Shown: one piece after another, positions 17,229 through 25,939 of the stretch | Numbering within the stretch: the first letter of the stretch is position 1 | How the letters are laid out: each line of letters opens with the position of its first letter | NCBI GenBank assembly: GCA_964622685.1 | Contig: CAZUUU010000001.1 | Span: 1-64,000 of the forward strand | Reading direction: 5' to 3' | DNA length: 64,000 nucleotides | DNA from: Methylibium sp964622685 | Lineage (GTDB): Bacteria; Pseudomonadota; Gammaproteobacteria; Burkholderiales; Burkholderiaceae_C | Position numbers and translations under genes: made by a program | The notes under the pieces: model-generated | Seen by the model: the letters and a program-made list of their open reading frames with translations, nothing else | The model's database searches: none | What the model was told of the DNA's origin: nothing

Positions 17229-19721
17229 ATGTCCTCCGAACTGCTCGCGCTGATCCGCCAGCTCCAGTCGCGCTTCGTTCGCAGCGACGAGCCGCATCGC
17301 GTCTTCGACGCCATGCTGCCCGACCTGCTGCGCCTGTGCCAGAGCGAGTACGGCTTCATCGCGGAGGTCTGGCGCGACGACCGGGGCGGGCCCTTCCTGA
17401 AGATCTTCACGATGACCAACATCGCCTGGGACGCATCGACCCGGGCCATGGTCGAGCGCGAACGCGTCCACGGCATCGAGTTCCGCAACCTGAAGACGCT
17501 GTTCGGCGCCGGGCTGGTCAGCGGCGCGCCGGTGATCGCCAACGACGCACCGAACGACCCGCGCAGCGGCGGCGGGCTGCCCGAGGGCCACACCCCGCTG
17601 AAGGCCTTCCTCGGCGTGCCGCTGCACTATGGCGGCGACATGGTCGGCATGATCGGCCTGGCGAACCGGCCGGGCGGCTACAACGAGGCCCTGCTGCAGG
17701 ACTGGGACCCGCTGTTCCAGACCATGGCCGGGATCATCGCGGCGGTGCATCTCGACCGCCAGCGGCGCACCGCGGAAGCGCGGCTGACCGAGAGCGACGA
17801 GCGCTGGCGACGCAGCTTCGAGCTGGCCGGCGCCGGCCTGGCGCAGGTCGACCGCAACGGCCACTTCATCGACGTCAACGCGCGGATGTGCGCCATCACC
17901 GGCCGCTCGCGCGCGGAGCTGCTGCGCCTGCGCTTCCAGGACATCACGCATCCCGACGACCTGTCCACCGACGAACAGGTGCTGGCGCGCCTGGCCAGCG
18001 GCGAGCTCGAGCACCTCGTCTTCGAGAAGCGCTACCTGCGCCCCGACGGCAGCGCGGTGTGGACGCAACTCGCGACGGCGCCGGCCCTCGACGCCGACGG
18101 CCGCTTCCTGCACTCGGTGACCATCGTGACGGACATCGACCAGCGCAAGCGCGCCGAGTCGGCGCTGCGCGAGCGCGAAGCCCTGTTCATGCAACTGACC
18201 AGCCGCGTGCCGGGCGTGCTGATGCAGTTCCACGCCGACCCCGCCGGCCACGCCAGCGTGCCCTACGCCAGCCCGGGCCTGCGCACGCTGTTCGACCTCG
18301 ACCCCGACGGACCGGTGCGCGGCGACGCGCGCCTGATGATCGAGCGCGTCGTCAAGGGCCAGCGCAAGCGGGTCTGGGACACGCTGGACGAATCCGGCAA
18401 GGCGCTGCAACCCTGGGCGCTGGAGTTCGAGATCGACCACCCGACGCTCGGCCGGCGCTGGGTCGAGGCGCACGGCACGCCGCAGCGCCTGCCCGACGGC
18501 AGCACCCTGTGGCACGGCTACATCAGCGACATCACCGACCGCAAGCAGCTCGACGCCGCGATGCTCAACGCCCAGGCGGCCGAGCGCGCCAACGAGGCCA
18601 AGACCGAGTTCCTGTCGCGCATGAGCCACGAACTGCGCACGCCGCTGAACGCGGTGCTGGGCTTCGCGCAGCTGCTGCTCGGCGATGCCTCGTCGCCGCT
18701 GGTGGAAGGCCAGCGCACGCGTGTCGCCCACATCGAGCGCGCCGGGCAGCACCTGCTGGCGATGATCGGCGACGTGCTGGACCTGTCGCGCATCGAGGCC
18801 GGCAGCCTGCCGCTGGCGCTGCAGCCCCTGTCGGTGGCCACGCTGATCGACGAGTCGATCGCGCTGGTGGCGCCGACCGCGCGCGCCAGCGGCATCGCGC
18901 TGCTGCGTCGCAGCGCCGAGGCCGAGGCGCGGCTGCACGTGCGCGCCGACCCGATGCGGCTGCGCCAGGTGCTGGTCAACCTGTTCAGCAATGCGATCAA
19001 GTACAACCACTCGGGCGGCCAGGTCGTGGTCGAGAGCCAGGCGCTCGGCGACGACAAGGTGCTGATCGCCGTCAGCGACACCGGCGTCGGCCTGACGCCG
19101 GCGCAGCAGCAACACCTCTTCGAGCCCTTCAACCGCCTCGGCGCCGAGCGCAGCGGCGTCGAGGGCACGGGCCTGGGCCTGGCGATCACGCGGCGCCTGC
19201 TGGACCTGATGGCCGGCAGCGTGTCGGTGCACAGCCAGCCGGGCAAGGGCTCGACCTTCAGCATCGAGCTGCCGCGCGCGCTGCCGCTGCGGCAGGCTGC
19301 GCTGCCGCTGCCGTCGCAGGCCGGCCAGGGCACCGGCACGCACACCGTGCTCTATGCCGAGGACAACCGGCTCAACGTCGAACTGGTCGAACAGCTGCTG
19401 CTGATGCGCAGCGGCTGCGAGCTGCGCATCGCCCGCAACGGCCGCGAGGCGATCGCCAGCGCCCGCAGCCATCCGCCCGACCTGCTGCTGATCGACATGC
19501 ACCTGGGCGACATGACCGGGCTGGACGTGCTGGACGCGCTGCGCGACGACGACGGCCTGCGCGGCGTGCCGCGCATCGCGCTGTCGGCCGACGCGCTGCC
19601 GCACAACGTGCGCATCGCGCGCGAGCGCGGCTTCGACGACTACCTGACCAAGCCGGTCGACGTCGCCGAGCTACTGCGTTGCCTGGACCGCCACCTCGCG
19701 TTGCGGCGCGGCGCGGGCTGA
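17229..19721 (+). CDS. GAF-PAS-PAS hybrid histidine kinase with receiver domain
   Basis: An 830-residue signalling protein without membrane segments. In order it has a GAF domain (about 22-180), PAS 1 (about 190-315; SFELAGAGLAQVDRNGHFID), PAS 2 (about 320-445), and HisKA with phospho-His467 in SRMSHELRTPLNAVLGF. The HATPase follows with N-box LVNLFSNAIKYNHSGG and G-box EGTGLGLAITRRLL, then a C-terminal receiver (about 702-822) with Asp756 in LLLIDMHLGDMTG. It senses a cytosolic cue and passes phosphate within the protein or to an unlinked phosphotransfer partner. Its last 51 bp overlap the end of the convergent GGDEF gene. Output is unknown; the neighbouring diguanylate cyclases suggest c-di-GMP-linked behaviour. 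Confidence 0.93.
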   Translation: MSSELLALIRQLQSRFVRSDEPHRVFDAMLPDLLRLCQSEYGFIAEVWRDDRGGPFLKIFTMTNIAWDASTRAMVERERVHGIEFRNLKTLFGAGLVSGAPVIANDAPNDPRSGGGLPEGHTPLKAFLGVPLHYGGDMVGMIGLANRPGGYNEALLQDWDPLFQTMAGIIAAVHLDRQRRTAEARLTESDERWRRSFELAGAGLAQVDRNGHFIDVNARMCAITGRSRAELLRLRFQDITHPDDLSTDEQVLARLASGELEHLVFEKRYLRPDGSAVWTQLATAPALDADGRFLHSVTIVTDIDQRKRAESALREREALFMQLTSRVPGVLMQFHADPAGHASVPYASPGLRTLFDLDPDGPVRGDARLMIERVVKGQRKRVWDTLDESGKALQPWALEFEIDHPTLGRRWVEAHGTPQRLPDGSTLWHGYISDITDRKQLDAAMLNAQAAERANEAKTEFLSRMSHELRTPLNAVLGFAQLLLGDASSPLVEGQRTRVAHIERAGQHLLAMIGDVLDLSRIEAGSLPLALQPLSVATLIDESIALVAPTARASGIALLRRSAEAEARLHVRADPMRLRQVLVNLFSNAIKYNHSGGQVVVESQALGDDKVLIAVSDTGVGLTPAQQQHLFEPFNRLGAERSGVEGTGLGLAITRRLLDLMAGSVSVHSQPGKGSTFSIELPRALPLRQAALPLPSQAGQGTGTHTVLYAEDNRLNVELVEQLLLMRSGCELRIARNGREAIASARSHPPDLLLIDMHLGDMTGLDVLDALRDDDGLRGVPRIALSADALPHNVRIARERGFDDYLTKPVDVAELLRCLDRHLALRRGAG

Positions 19722-21764
19722 GCCGCCGTCGCGCGGCGCGCCCTCGAGCCGCAGCAGCTCGGCGCGACCGTCGCGGACCGCTTCTTCCAGGTCCTGCTCG
19801 ATCGCGCGCAGGGCCTCGTCGTCGGGCGCCTGCACGCGCTCGATGCCGATCGCGCGATGGCGGCCCTGGTGCTTGGCCAGGTACAGCGCGCCGTCGGCGA
19901 GATGCAGTGCCCGCTCCCAGCCGATCGGCGGGCAGCCGGGCAGCGGGAAGCGCGCATGGCCGATCGAGGCCGTCACGGACAGCGGCCCGGCCGGCGTCTC
20001 GATCGGCTCGGCGCCGATCGCCCGCAGCAGCCGCAGCGCGAGTGCCGGCAGGCGCGCCGGCGGCAGCTTGAGCGAGACGACCAGGAACTCCTCGCCGCCC
20101 CAGCGCACGATCAGGTCGTCGTTGCGCGCGGTGCGCTCGATGCGGTGCGCCACCTCGGCCAGCACCGCGTCGCCGGCGGCGTGGCCGTGCTGGTCGTTGA
20201 TGCGCTTGAAATGGTCGATGTCCAGCAGCAGCAGCGCGCCCTCGAACACGCCGTCGAGGCCGCGCGCCTTCATCACCGTCTGGAAGTGGCGGCGGTTCGC
20301 CAGGCGCGTCAGCGGATCGCGCTCGCTGAGGTCGCGCAGCTGGGACTGGCGCGCCGCGAGCTGCGCGCGGGTGCGGCGCACGCGGCGGTACAGCAGCGCC
20401 AGCACCGCCAGCGCCAGGGCCACGGCCAGGGCCGCCAGCCACAGCGCGCGCTGCTGCAGCGCGCGCTGTTCGAGTTCGGCCGCCTTCAGCGCGTTGCCGC
20501 GGTTGAGCGCCTCGAAGGACCGCTGCTGCCGGGCGCTGTCGTGGCGCGCCTGCAGCTCGCCCAGCACGACGGCACGTTCGCGCGCCAGACGCGCATCGTG
20601 CAGGCTGCGCTCGCGGTGGAAGACCTCGAGCGCGCCGCGCGCGTCCCCGGCCGCGGCCAGCGCCTCGTCGAGCTGCCGCAGCAGCGCCTCGGCCAGCGTG
20701 TCGGTCGGGCCGAGGCGCAGCGCCTCCTCGACGTCCTGGCGGCCGGCAGCCGTCTGGCCGAGCGCGATGCGCGCCAGGCCGAGCTGGGCCTGCGCGCTGC
20801 GGCGCTGCGGTGCGTCGGCCGGCAGCTCGGCGACCGCCGCGAGCGCCGCTTCGGCCGAGCGCCGCGCCATGGCCGGCTCGGACGCGAGGCGCAGCGCCTG
20901 CGCGCCCAGGGTCAGGGCCGCGCCGCGCAGCAGGCGCGCGCCGGCTTCGTCGGCCTTGGCGAGCGCGCGCTGCGCCAGCAGCTTGCCCAGCTCGTGCTGG
21001 CCGCGCTGCAGGGCCAGCCGCAGCTGCCCGACCAGCAGCCGCGCCTGCAGCGCCGGCTCCGGCGCCGCCGCGCCCTGCAGCAGGCGCCACGCCTCGCCCT
21101 GCGCCGCCTGGGCGCGCTCGACGTAGCCGTAGGCCGCCAGCAGCTGGGCCTCGTCGTCGAGCGCCAGCGCCTCGCGCGGCGCATCCTGCAGCGCGCGCGA
21201 CAGGTGGCGGGCGGTGCGCAGCTGCCGCATGCCGTCCTCGAGCTGGCCGGTCGCGCCGGTGATGCTGCCGAGCATGCGGAAGGCCTCGGCGCGCAGCGCG
21301 TCGTCGAGCACGCCGGGACGGTTCTCGGCGTAGGCCTGTTCGATGTCGCTCATCGCCTGGCGTGCCTCGCGGCCGGCGACGTCGAGCTGGCCGGCCTCGC
21401 GCGCCAGCCGCGCCCGCACGAGCGCACCGACGCTGCGCAGCAGCGGCTCGGTGTCCCTCGACAGCCGTTCGGCGGCGGCGCGTGCCGCGGCCGCGTCGTG
21501 CCGGGACTCGTGCAGGCCGTCCAGCAGCCACCAGGCCAGCGCGCGCTGCGCCGGCGGGCCGGACACGGTCAGCAGGCGCAGGCGCTGCGCGGCGAGATCG
21601 GGGTCGCTGGCGACGGCGCGCTGCGCGGCGTCCAGGGCCGCCAGCGTCTCGCTGCCCGGCAGGGGTGCCGACCGCGCCCATGGCGTTGCTGCGCTCGCGC
21701 CGAGCGCCGCCGCCAGCAGCCACGCGCTCCAGCGCTGCCGCAACGGCCGGCAGAGCCGCCTCAT
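19671..21764 (-). CDS. TPR-containing diguanylate cyclase
   Basis: A 697-residue protein. It has a signal peptide or N-terminal anchor (about 10-32), a long periplasmic region of Ala/Leu/Arg-rich helical pairs consistent with TPR repeats (about 40-400), and one membrane segment (LWLAALAVALALAVLALLY). A cytosolic GGDEF domain follows. The active-site GGEEF is at 556-560 and is preceded five residues earlier by RNDD, an intact RxxD inhibitory site. It should make c-di-GMP with product feedback. Its ATG overlaps the stop of the upstream paralog as ATGA, so both are translated together. Its 3' end overlaps the convergent histidine kinase by 51 bp. Confidence 0.92.
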   Translation of the reverse strand: MRRLCRPLRQRWSAWLLAAALGASAATPWARSAPLPGSETLAALDAAQRAVASDPDLAAQRLRLLTVSGPPAQRALAWWLLDGLHESRHDAAAARAAAERLSRDTEPLLRSVGALVRARLAREAGQLDVAGREARQAMSDIEQAYAENRPGVLDDALRAEAFRMLGSITGATGQLEDGMRQLRTARHLSRALQDAPREALALDDEAQLLAAYGYVERAQAAQGEAWRLLQGAAAPEPALQARLLVGQLRLALQRGQHELGKLLAQRALAKADEAGARLLRGAALTLGAQALRLASEPAMARRSAEAALAAVAELPADAPQRRSAQAQLGLARIALGQTAAGRQDVEEALRLGPTDTLAEALLRQLDEALAAAGDARGALEVFHRERSLHDARLARERAVVLGELQARHDSARQQRSFEALNRGNALKAAELEQRALQQRALWLAALAVALALAVLALLYRRVRRTRAQLAARQSQLRDLSERDPLTRLANRRHFQTVMKARGLDGVFEGALLLLDIDHFKRINDQHGHAAGDAVLAEVAHRIERTARNDDLIVRWGGEEFLVVSLKLPPARLPALALRLLRAIGAEPIETPAGPLSVTASIGHARFPLPGCPPIGWERALHLADGALYLAKHQGRHRAIGIERVQAPDDEALRAIEQDLEEAVRDGRAELLRLEGAPRDGGSARAAPQREVAVQATQ

Positions 21765-23863
21765 GCCAGGGCCTCCGTGGTCGCGGCCCGCATCGCCGGC
21801 CCCATCACCTCCGCCAGCGCCACGTCGCCGCGACGCCAGGCCGCGGCCAGGCTGCGCTCGATGACCGCCACCGCAGCCTCGTCGGCCGCCCGCATCAGCC
21901 GGATGCCGCACCCGCGGTTGCGCCCTTCGGCCTTGGCGTGGAACAGGGCGGCATCGACCAGGCCTACCGCGCGCTCCCACGGCAGCGCGAGCTGCGCCGG
22001 CACCAGCGGGAAGGTCGCGAAGCCGATCGAGGCCGTGACCGGCTGGCGGCGCCCGCCGACCTCGAAGGGCGCGGCGCCGATCGCCGCCAGCAGGCGCTCG
22101 ACCAGCTGCTCGGCCTGCTCGGCCGGCAGCGCCGGCAGCAGCATCAGGAACTCCTCGCCGCCCCAGCGCGCCAGCAGGTCGGCCTCGCGCAGCACCTCGC
22201 GCAGGCGCCGTGCGACCTCGACGAGCACCGCGTCGCCGCTGGCGTGCCCGGCGCTGTCGTTGACGCGCTTGAAGTGATCGAGGTCGAGCATCAGCAGCGT
22301 GCCGGTGAAGGCTGCGGGCCGCTCGCGCAACACGGCCTGGACGTGGCGCCGGTTGGACAGGTCGGTCAGCGGGTCCTGCCCGCCCTGCACGCGCAACTGC
22401 TCGTTGGCCTGCGCCATGGCCCGGTTGTCGCGCCGGTCCTGGCGCAGCAGCAGCACGCCCAGCGCCAGCAGCAGCGCGCCGGCCACGGTGCCCAGCGCCC
22501 AGGCGCGCTGGCGCATGCCCTGGCCGCGCAGCTGGGCGTCCTGCATCGCGCCCTGCTCGCTGAGCGCCGTCATCTCGCGCTCGCGCTGTTCGCGCTCGTA
22601 GCGTTCCTGCAGGTCGAGCACGGCCCGCTGGTGGTCGCGCTGGCCCAGGCTGTCCTGCAGTTCGCGCAGCTGGTGGTGGGCCGCGATCGCGGCGCGCAGG
22701 TCACCGGCGCGCTCGTAGGCCGCGGCGGCATCGACCAGGATCGCGGCCTCCTCGGCCCGCGCGCCCTTGCGGCGCTCGATGGCCAGTGCCATGTCGATGT
22801 GCTGGCGCCCCGCGTCGACCTGCCGCAGGCCGACCTCGGCCAGGCCGAGGTTGGTCAGCGCGAGCGACTCGGCGCTGCTGTCGCCGAGCGCGCGCGCACC
22901 CGCCAGGGCCTGCTGCGAGGCGGCGAGCGCGGCCTCGAAGGCGCCGCCGCGCAGGTGCACGTCGGCGACGTTGCTCAGCACCAGCACCTCCTGGGCCTTC
23001 CAGCCGGCCTCGCGGGCCAGCGACAGCGCGGCATTGAAGGCCACGAGGCTGCGCGCCGGCGTCTCGAAGTTGCTGAGGATGTTGCCCTCGGTGTTGCGCA
23101 CGCGCGATTGCTCGGCCGGGTTGTCGGCGCGCACCGCCCATTGCCAGGCCTGCGCGTTGAACTCGAGCGCCCGCTCGTTCTGGCCGGCGCGCTGCAGCAC
23201 ATAGGCCAGCTGGTCGAGCGCGCGGGCCTGCAGCAGCGCCCCGTCGGGCTCGCCCTGCAGCGCGCGGGCGATGCGCGTGGTCTCCTGGGCGGAGGCCAGC
23301 GCGTGGTCGAGGTTGCCGCGCTCGTAGCGCACCCGCGTCAGCATGTGCTGCAGGCGGAAGCGTTCGACGCTCGAGGGTGGCGCCGGGCTGAGCTTCAGCG
23401 CCGTGCCCAGGTCGGCCTCGGCACGCGCCAGCTCGCCTTGCTGGCGCTCGAGGTTGGCCGCCACCGCCAGCGCGGCGGCGCGCGCGGCGGCGCGCGCGGC
23501 GGCGCTGCCGTGGTCGCGGCCCAGGGTTTCCAGCTCGCGCTGCACCTCGGCCATCGCGGCCGCGCGGTTGAGGTCGCCGAGCGTCAGGCCCAGCAGGGTC
23601 AGCAGTTCCAGCCGCGCGGCGCCGGCACCGCTGCTGCGGGCGCGCAGCGACTGCAGGCTGGCCACGGTGGCCTCGGGCCGGCTGCGGGCCCGCTCGGAGA
23701 GCGCACGCAGGTCGGCGGGCGAGGGCAAGGCTGCCTCGCCCGCGGCGGGTGGGGAGTTCGTCTCGCCGGCGGCCGGCAGGGCCGACGCCGCCATGGCTGC
23801 GGCCAGCAGCCAGGCCGCCACACGGACACGGGCCACGAGGCCCGCGCGGTCAGGGCGTCTCAT
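21761..23863 (-). CDS. TPR-containing diguanylate cyclase (paralog)
   Basis: A 700-residue paralog of the next gene with the same layout: signal/anchor segment (VAAWLLAAAMAASALPAAG), a periplasmic TPR-like helical region, one membrane segment (ALGTVAGALLLALGVLLL) and a C-terminal GGDEF domain. GGEEF begins at residue 568 and the RxxD inhibitory site reads READ, so it appears active and feedback-controlled. The start is uncertain: ATG 23863 (MRRPDRAG) is used because the signal peptide follows. ATG 23881 would add six residues, and neither has a strong ribosome-binding site. It is first of a two-gene operon. Confidence 0.9.
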   Translation of the reverse strand: MRRPDRAGLVARVRVAAWLLAAAMAASALPAAGETNSPPAAGEAALPSPADLRALSERARSRPEATVASLQSLRARSSGAGAARLELLTLLGLTLGDLNRAAAMAEVQRELETLGRDHGSAAARAAARAAALAVAANLERQQGELARAEADLGTALKLSPAPPSSVERFRLQHMLTRVRYERGNLDHALASAQETTRIARALQGEPDGALLQARALDQLAYVLQRAGQNERALEFNAQAWQWAVRADNPAEQSRVRNTEGNILSNFETPARSLVAFNAALSLAREAGWKAQEVLVLSNVADVHLRGGAFEAALAASQQALAGARALGDSSAESLALTNLGLAEVGLRQVDAGRQHIDMALAIERRKGARAEEAAILVDAAAAYERAGDLRAAIAAHHQLRELQDSLGQRDHQRAVLDLQERYEREQREREMTALSEQGAMQDAQLRGQGMRQRAWALGTVAGALLLALGVLLLRQDRRDNRAMAQANEQLRVQGGQDPLTDLSNRRHVQAVLRERPAAFTGTLLMLDLDHFKRVNDSAGHASGDAVLVEVARRLREVLREADLLARWGGEEFLMLLPALPAEQAEQLVERLLAAIGAAPFEVGGRRQPVTASIGFATFPLVPAQLALPWERAVGLVDAALFHAKAEGRNRGCGIRLMRAADEAAVAVIERSLAAAWRRGDVALAEVMGPAMRAATTEALA

Positions 23864-24032
23864 CGTCGTTCTATCGTCCATCGCAGGCCTGACTTGAACC
23901 AAGGCCGAAGGCCGCTGCCGGGCAGGCGCCCCGCAGTGTAGGCAGCGCTGCGGCCGCCGTGCGCATGCCGCAGCCTGCACAGCGGCAATGCAGCACGCCG
24001 CGGCGCGCGAAGTTCGACAGGGGAAAAAAGTG

Positions 24033-24095
24033 AGGGGAGCGGGACGTGCTGGTCAGGGGCTCGCTCTCATCCACCCCGACCCGCCCGCTCCCCCT
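24033..24095 (-). terminator. Possible rho-independent-type terminator with long loop
   Basis: Arms AGGGGAGCGGG (24033-24043) and CCCGCTCCCCCT (24084-24095) pair with one bulge. On the minus strand the stem is followed within a few bases by six T residues. It lies just past the stop of the small gene at 24102-24305. The loop of about 40 bases is long for a terminator. Confidence 0.4.
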
Positions 24096-24101
24096 TGGAC
24101 G

Positions 24102-24305
24102 TCAACCAGTCCGCAACCTTTGCCGCGGCAGCGCCGCGGGCATGACGAACGGCAGTTCGAGCTGCCGCGAGGCGCTGCGCGTGGGCAGCACCTGACCCTT
24201 GCCCATCGCCGCCGGCCCGAGTCCGCCGAAGCCGCTGTCGCGCTGAGGGACCGTGGCAAGACGGGCCATCTGCGAAGCCAGGCTGAAGCGGGGGCTGTTG
24301 CTCAT
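24102..24305 (-). CDS. Small protein of unknown function
   Basis: A 67-residue basic protein I do not recognise. It starts MSNSPRFSLASQMARL, has a Gly-rich middle (DSGFGGLGPAAMGKGQ) and a C-terminal part with LELPFVMPAALP. It has no membrane segment or cysteine. It follows the 80-residue small gene by 47 bp on the same strand, and a hairpin with a T run lies downstream, so the two may form a tiny operon. Support is the start with GAG upstream, the tandem context and the terminator-like structure. Chance open frames are common at this base composition, so confidence is moderate. Confidence 0.45.
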   Translation of the reverse strand: MSNSPRFSLASQMARLATVPQRDSGFGGLGPAAMGKGQVLPTRSASRQLELPFVMPAALPRQRLRTG

Positions 24306-24352
24306 GGGAGGCTCGCCGACGAAATTTCCAACGACGCTTTCTCTTGTCCGTA

Positions 24353-24595
24353 TCAGCGGCCGCTCAGCCACTCGCTGGGCGCGAACTCCATGCCCGCAAG
24401 CACGCCGTTCATCGGCGTGGCGCCCTGGCCCGGACCCGCCGAGCGCAGGGCGCGCTGCAGGCCCTTGAGCCAGCCCGGCGCTGCCGCACTGGCCTGCCGC
24501 TCGCGTGCCGCGAGCCGCAGCATCGAGGACACCGAACCGAGCGTGCCGCCGCGGGCGGCTTGCGTGCGCAAGCGGGGTCTGAGGGTCGGGGCCAT
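24353..24595 (-). CDS. Small protein of unknown function
   Basis: An 80-residue basic protein with no recognised family. It starts MAPTLRPRLRTQ and contains an amphipathic stretch (SSMLRLAARERQAS, then GWLKGLQRALRSAG), ending EFAPSEWLSGR. The best evidence for expression is a perfect AGGAGG ribosome-binding site seven bases before the ATG. No signal peptide or cysteines are seen. It lies upstream of another small gene in the same direction and downstream of the alpha/beta hydrolase operon, 232 bp away. A peptide-precursor or regulatory role is possible but nothing shows it. Confidence 0.5.
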   Translation of the reverse strand: MAPTLRPRLRTQAARGGTLGSVSSMLRLAARERQASAAAPGWLKGLQRALRSAGPGQGATPMNGVLAGMEFAPSEWLSGR

Positions 24596-24827
24596 GCGGA
24601 TTCCTCCTGCCGTGTTGGCAGCGCAAGTGCATCTTGCGTGCCACGGCCCGCGAGCCCCGGGCGGCACGGGTCGATGCCCGCCGCCGGCCCCAGGGCGTGC
24701 ACTGGATCACACGGCGGCGTTGCGGGCGTCGCGGGCGCGCCGGCCGATGGTCACATGGGCGACGTTTTTCGTCGGCCGCGCGACAGGGCGTTGCGCCCGC
24801 CGCGTAACAGCGGGTTGCGCCGCGCGC

Positions 24828-25721
24828 TCAGCGCAGGTGGTCGCGCACCGCGGCGACCACCTCGGCATCGCCCAGCAGGCGCCGATGGCCCAGGCCCTCG
24901 GTCGGCCACAGCCGCACGCCGGCGCCCAGCGCGGCCAGCCGCCGGCTGATGTCGAAGGGCGCCACGCGGTCGGCGCGGTCGTGGACGATCAGCGTCGGCA
25001 GCTGCAGCGCCGGGCCCAGTTGCTCGGGCTCGAAGCGGTCGAGCAGCAGGCCCTCGCTGGCCTCGATATGGGACTGCATGCGCTCGCGCTGCCCCGGGTC
25101 CAGGCCCAGGCCGCGGGCGAACCAGCCCAGCACCTGGCGCGGCGGCGGCGACGGCGCCAGCAGCACCAGCCGGCGCCACGCCAGCCCGCGCTGCAGGGCG
25201 GCGGCGGCGGCCAGCGCGCCGAGCGAGTGCGCCACCACGGCGTCGACCGGGCCGAGCCGCGCGACGGCGTACTCCAGGGCACGCAGGAACTGCGGCAGGG
25301 TGCTGCGCCCGCCATCGCTGCGGCCGTGGGCCGGGAAGTCCATCAGCACCGGATCGAAGCCGTCGGCGCGCAGTGCCTCGGCCAGCGGCAGCAGTTGCAG
25401 CGCGTGGCCGCCCCAGCCGTGCAGCAGCAGCACGCGCCGCCCGGTGCCGGCCTCGGCGCGGCGGTAGACCGTCAGCGAGGCCCGCTCGAAGGGCCAGCGC
25501 TCGATCTGCCAGCCCGCCGGTGCGGCCAGCCGGCGCGCGACGCGCTTGCCCGGCAGCGGCGTGAAGAACAGCCGCGCCGCGAGCCGCGTGCCCAGGGTCG
25601 GGCGCAGCGCGTGCGCGAGCCGCAGGCCGGCGCCCAGCCAGGCGGCGACGCGCGCGCCGCCGAACAGCTCGGCAGCCGGGTTGGCAGCCGGATGGGCCAC
25701 CCCTTGGACGGTCGAGCCCAT
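24828..25721 (-). CDS. Alpha/beta hydrolase
   Basis: A 297-residue alpha/beta-hydrolase-fold protein. The oxyanion region is LLLHGWGGHALQLLPLAEAL, the nucleophile Ser166 is in VVAHSLGALAAA, the acid is probably Asp in LIVHDRADRVAP and the His is in GLGHRRLL. The first 75 residues are an extra Ala/Arg-rich helical region. It is probably an esterase or lipase-like enzyme; the substrate is unknown. The start codon lies four bases after the stop of a 37-residue membrane peptide gene, so the pair is translationally coupled. Both are likely under the TetR repressor at 25940-26557 through the palindrome at 25877-25901. Confidence 0.85.
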   Translation of the reverse strand: MGSTVQGVAHPAANPAAELFGGARVAAWLGAGLRLAHALRPTLGTRLAARLFFTPLPGKRVARRLAAPAGWQIERWPFERASLTVYRRAEAGTGRRVLLLHGWGGHALQLLPLAEALRADGFDPVLMDFPAHGRSDGGRSTLPQFLRALEYAVARLGPVDAVVAHSLGALAAAAALQRGLAWRRLVLLAPSPPPRQVLGWFARGLGLDPGQRERMQSHIEASEGLLLDRFEPEQLGPALQLPTLIVHDRADRVAPFDISRRLAALGAGVRLWPTEGLGHRRLLGDAEVVAAVRDHLR

Positions 25722-25725
25722 GGCC

Positions 25726-25839
25726 TCAGGCGAGGTCGAAGTCGGCGTTGCGCGCCGGGATGCTGCGCAGCACGGCCGCGATGCGGCGTGCGCCGCGGTA
25801 GGCCAGGTAAGCGACGAGAGCGATGGCGAAGATCCACAT
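25726..25839 (-). CDS. 37-residue membrane peptide
   Basis: A very short gene: MWIFAIALVAYLAYRGARRI begins the product, with one hydrophobic helix (residues 2-14) followed by a basic segment RGARRIAAVLRSIPARN and the end DFDLA. Its ATG has a strong GAAGGAG ribosome-binding site, and its stop is four bases before the hydrolase start. The palindromic operator shared with the TetR gene lies about 40 bp upstream. It is probably an inner-membrane small protein with the basic side in the cytoplasm. Its function is unknown; it could anchor or regulate the hydrolase. Confidence 0.72.
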   Translation of the reverse strand: MWIFAIALVAYLAYRGARRIAAVLRSIPARNADFDLA

Positions 25840-25876
25840 GACAGGCTCCTTCAATGAGCAGGCCCGCGGCGCGGGC

Positions 25877-25901
25877 GATATCGCACGACTGTGCGAAATT
25901 G
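25877..25901. promoter_or_regulatory. Probable TetR operator in front of the 37-residue peptide/hydrolase operon
   Basis: The core TCGCACGACTGTGCGA (25881-25896) is a perfect inverted repeat with a four-base centre, followed by AATTG. On the opposite strand it matches the site at 26564-26589 at 21 of 22 positions across the shared CAATTT-to-GCGA stretch. It sits between the TetR stop and the start of the 37-residue gene. Confidence 0.75.
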
Positions 25902-25939
25902 GGGCGGGCCGGAACGGCAGGCGGGCATGGCCGGTTCCG

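Noticed and set aside
23477..23517. Short GCGCGCGGCG tandem repeats in the second GGDEF gene
   Set aside because: It is the coding sequence of an Ala/Arg-rich TPR helix (AAARAAARAAA) and keeps the reading frame; no sign of a mobile or CRISPR repeat.
24596..24710. Upstream extension joining the two small genes into longer frames (24102-24710 or 24353-24667)
   Set aside because: The perfect AGGAGG before ATG 24595 and the separate frame of the second gene argue for two short genes rather than one long fused product.
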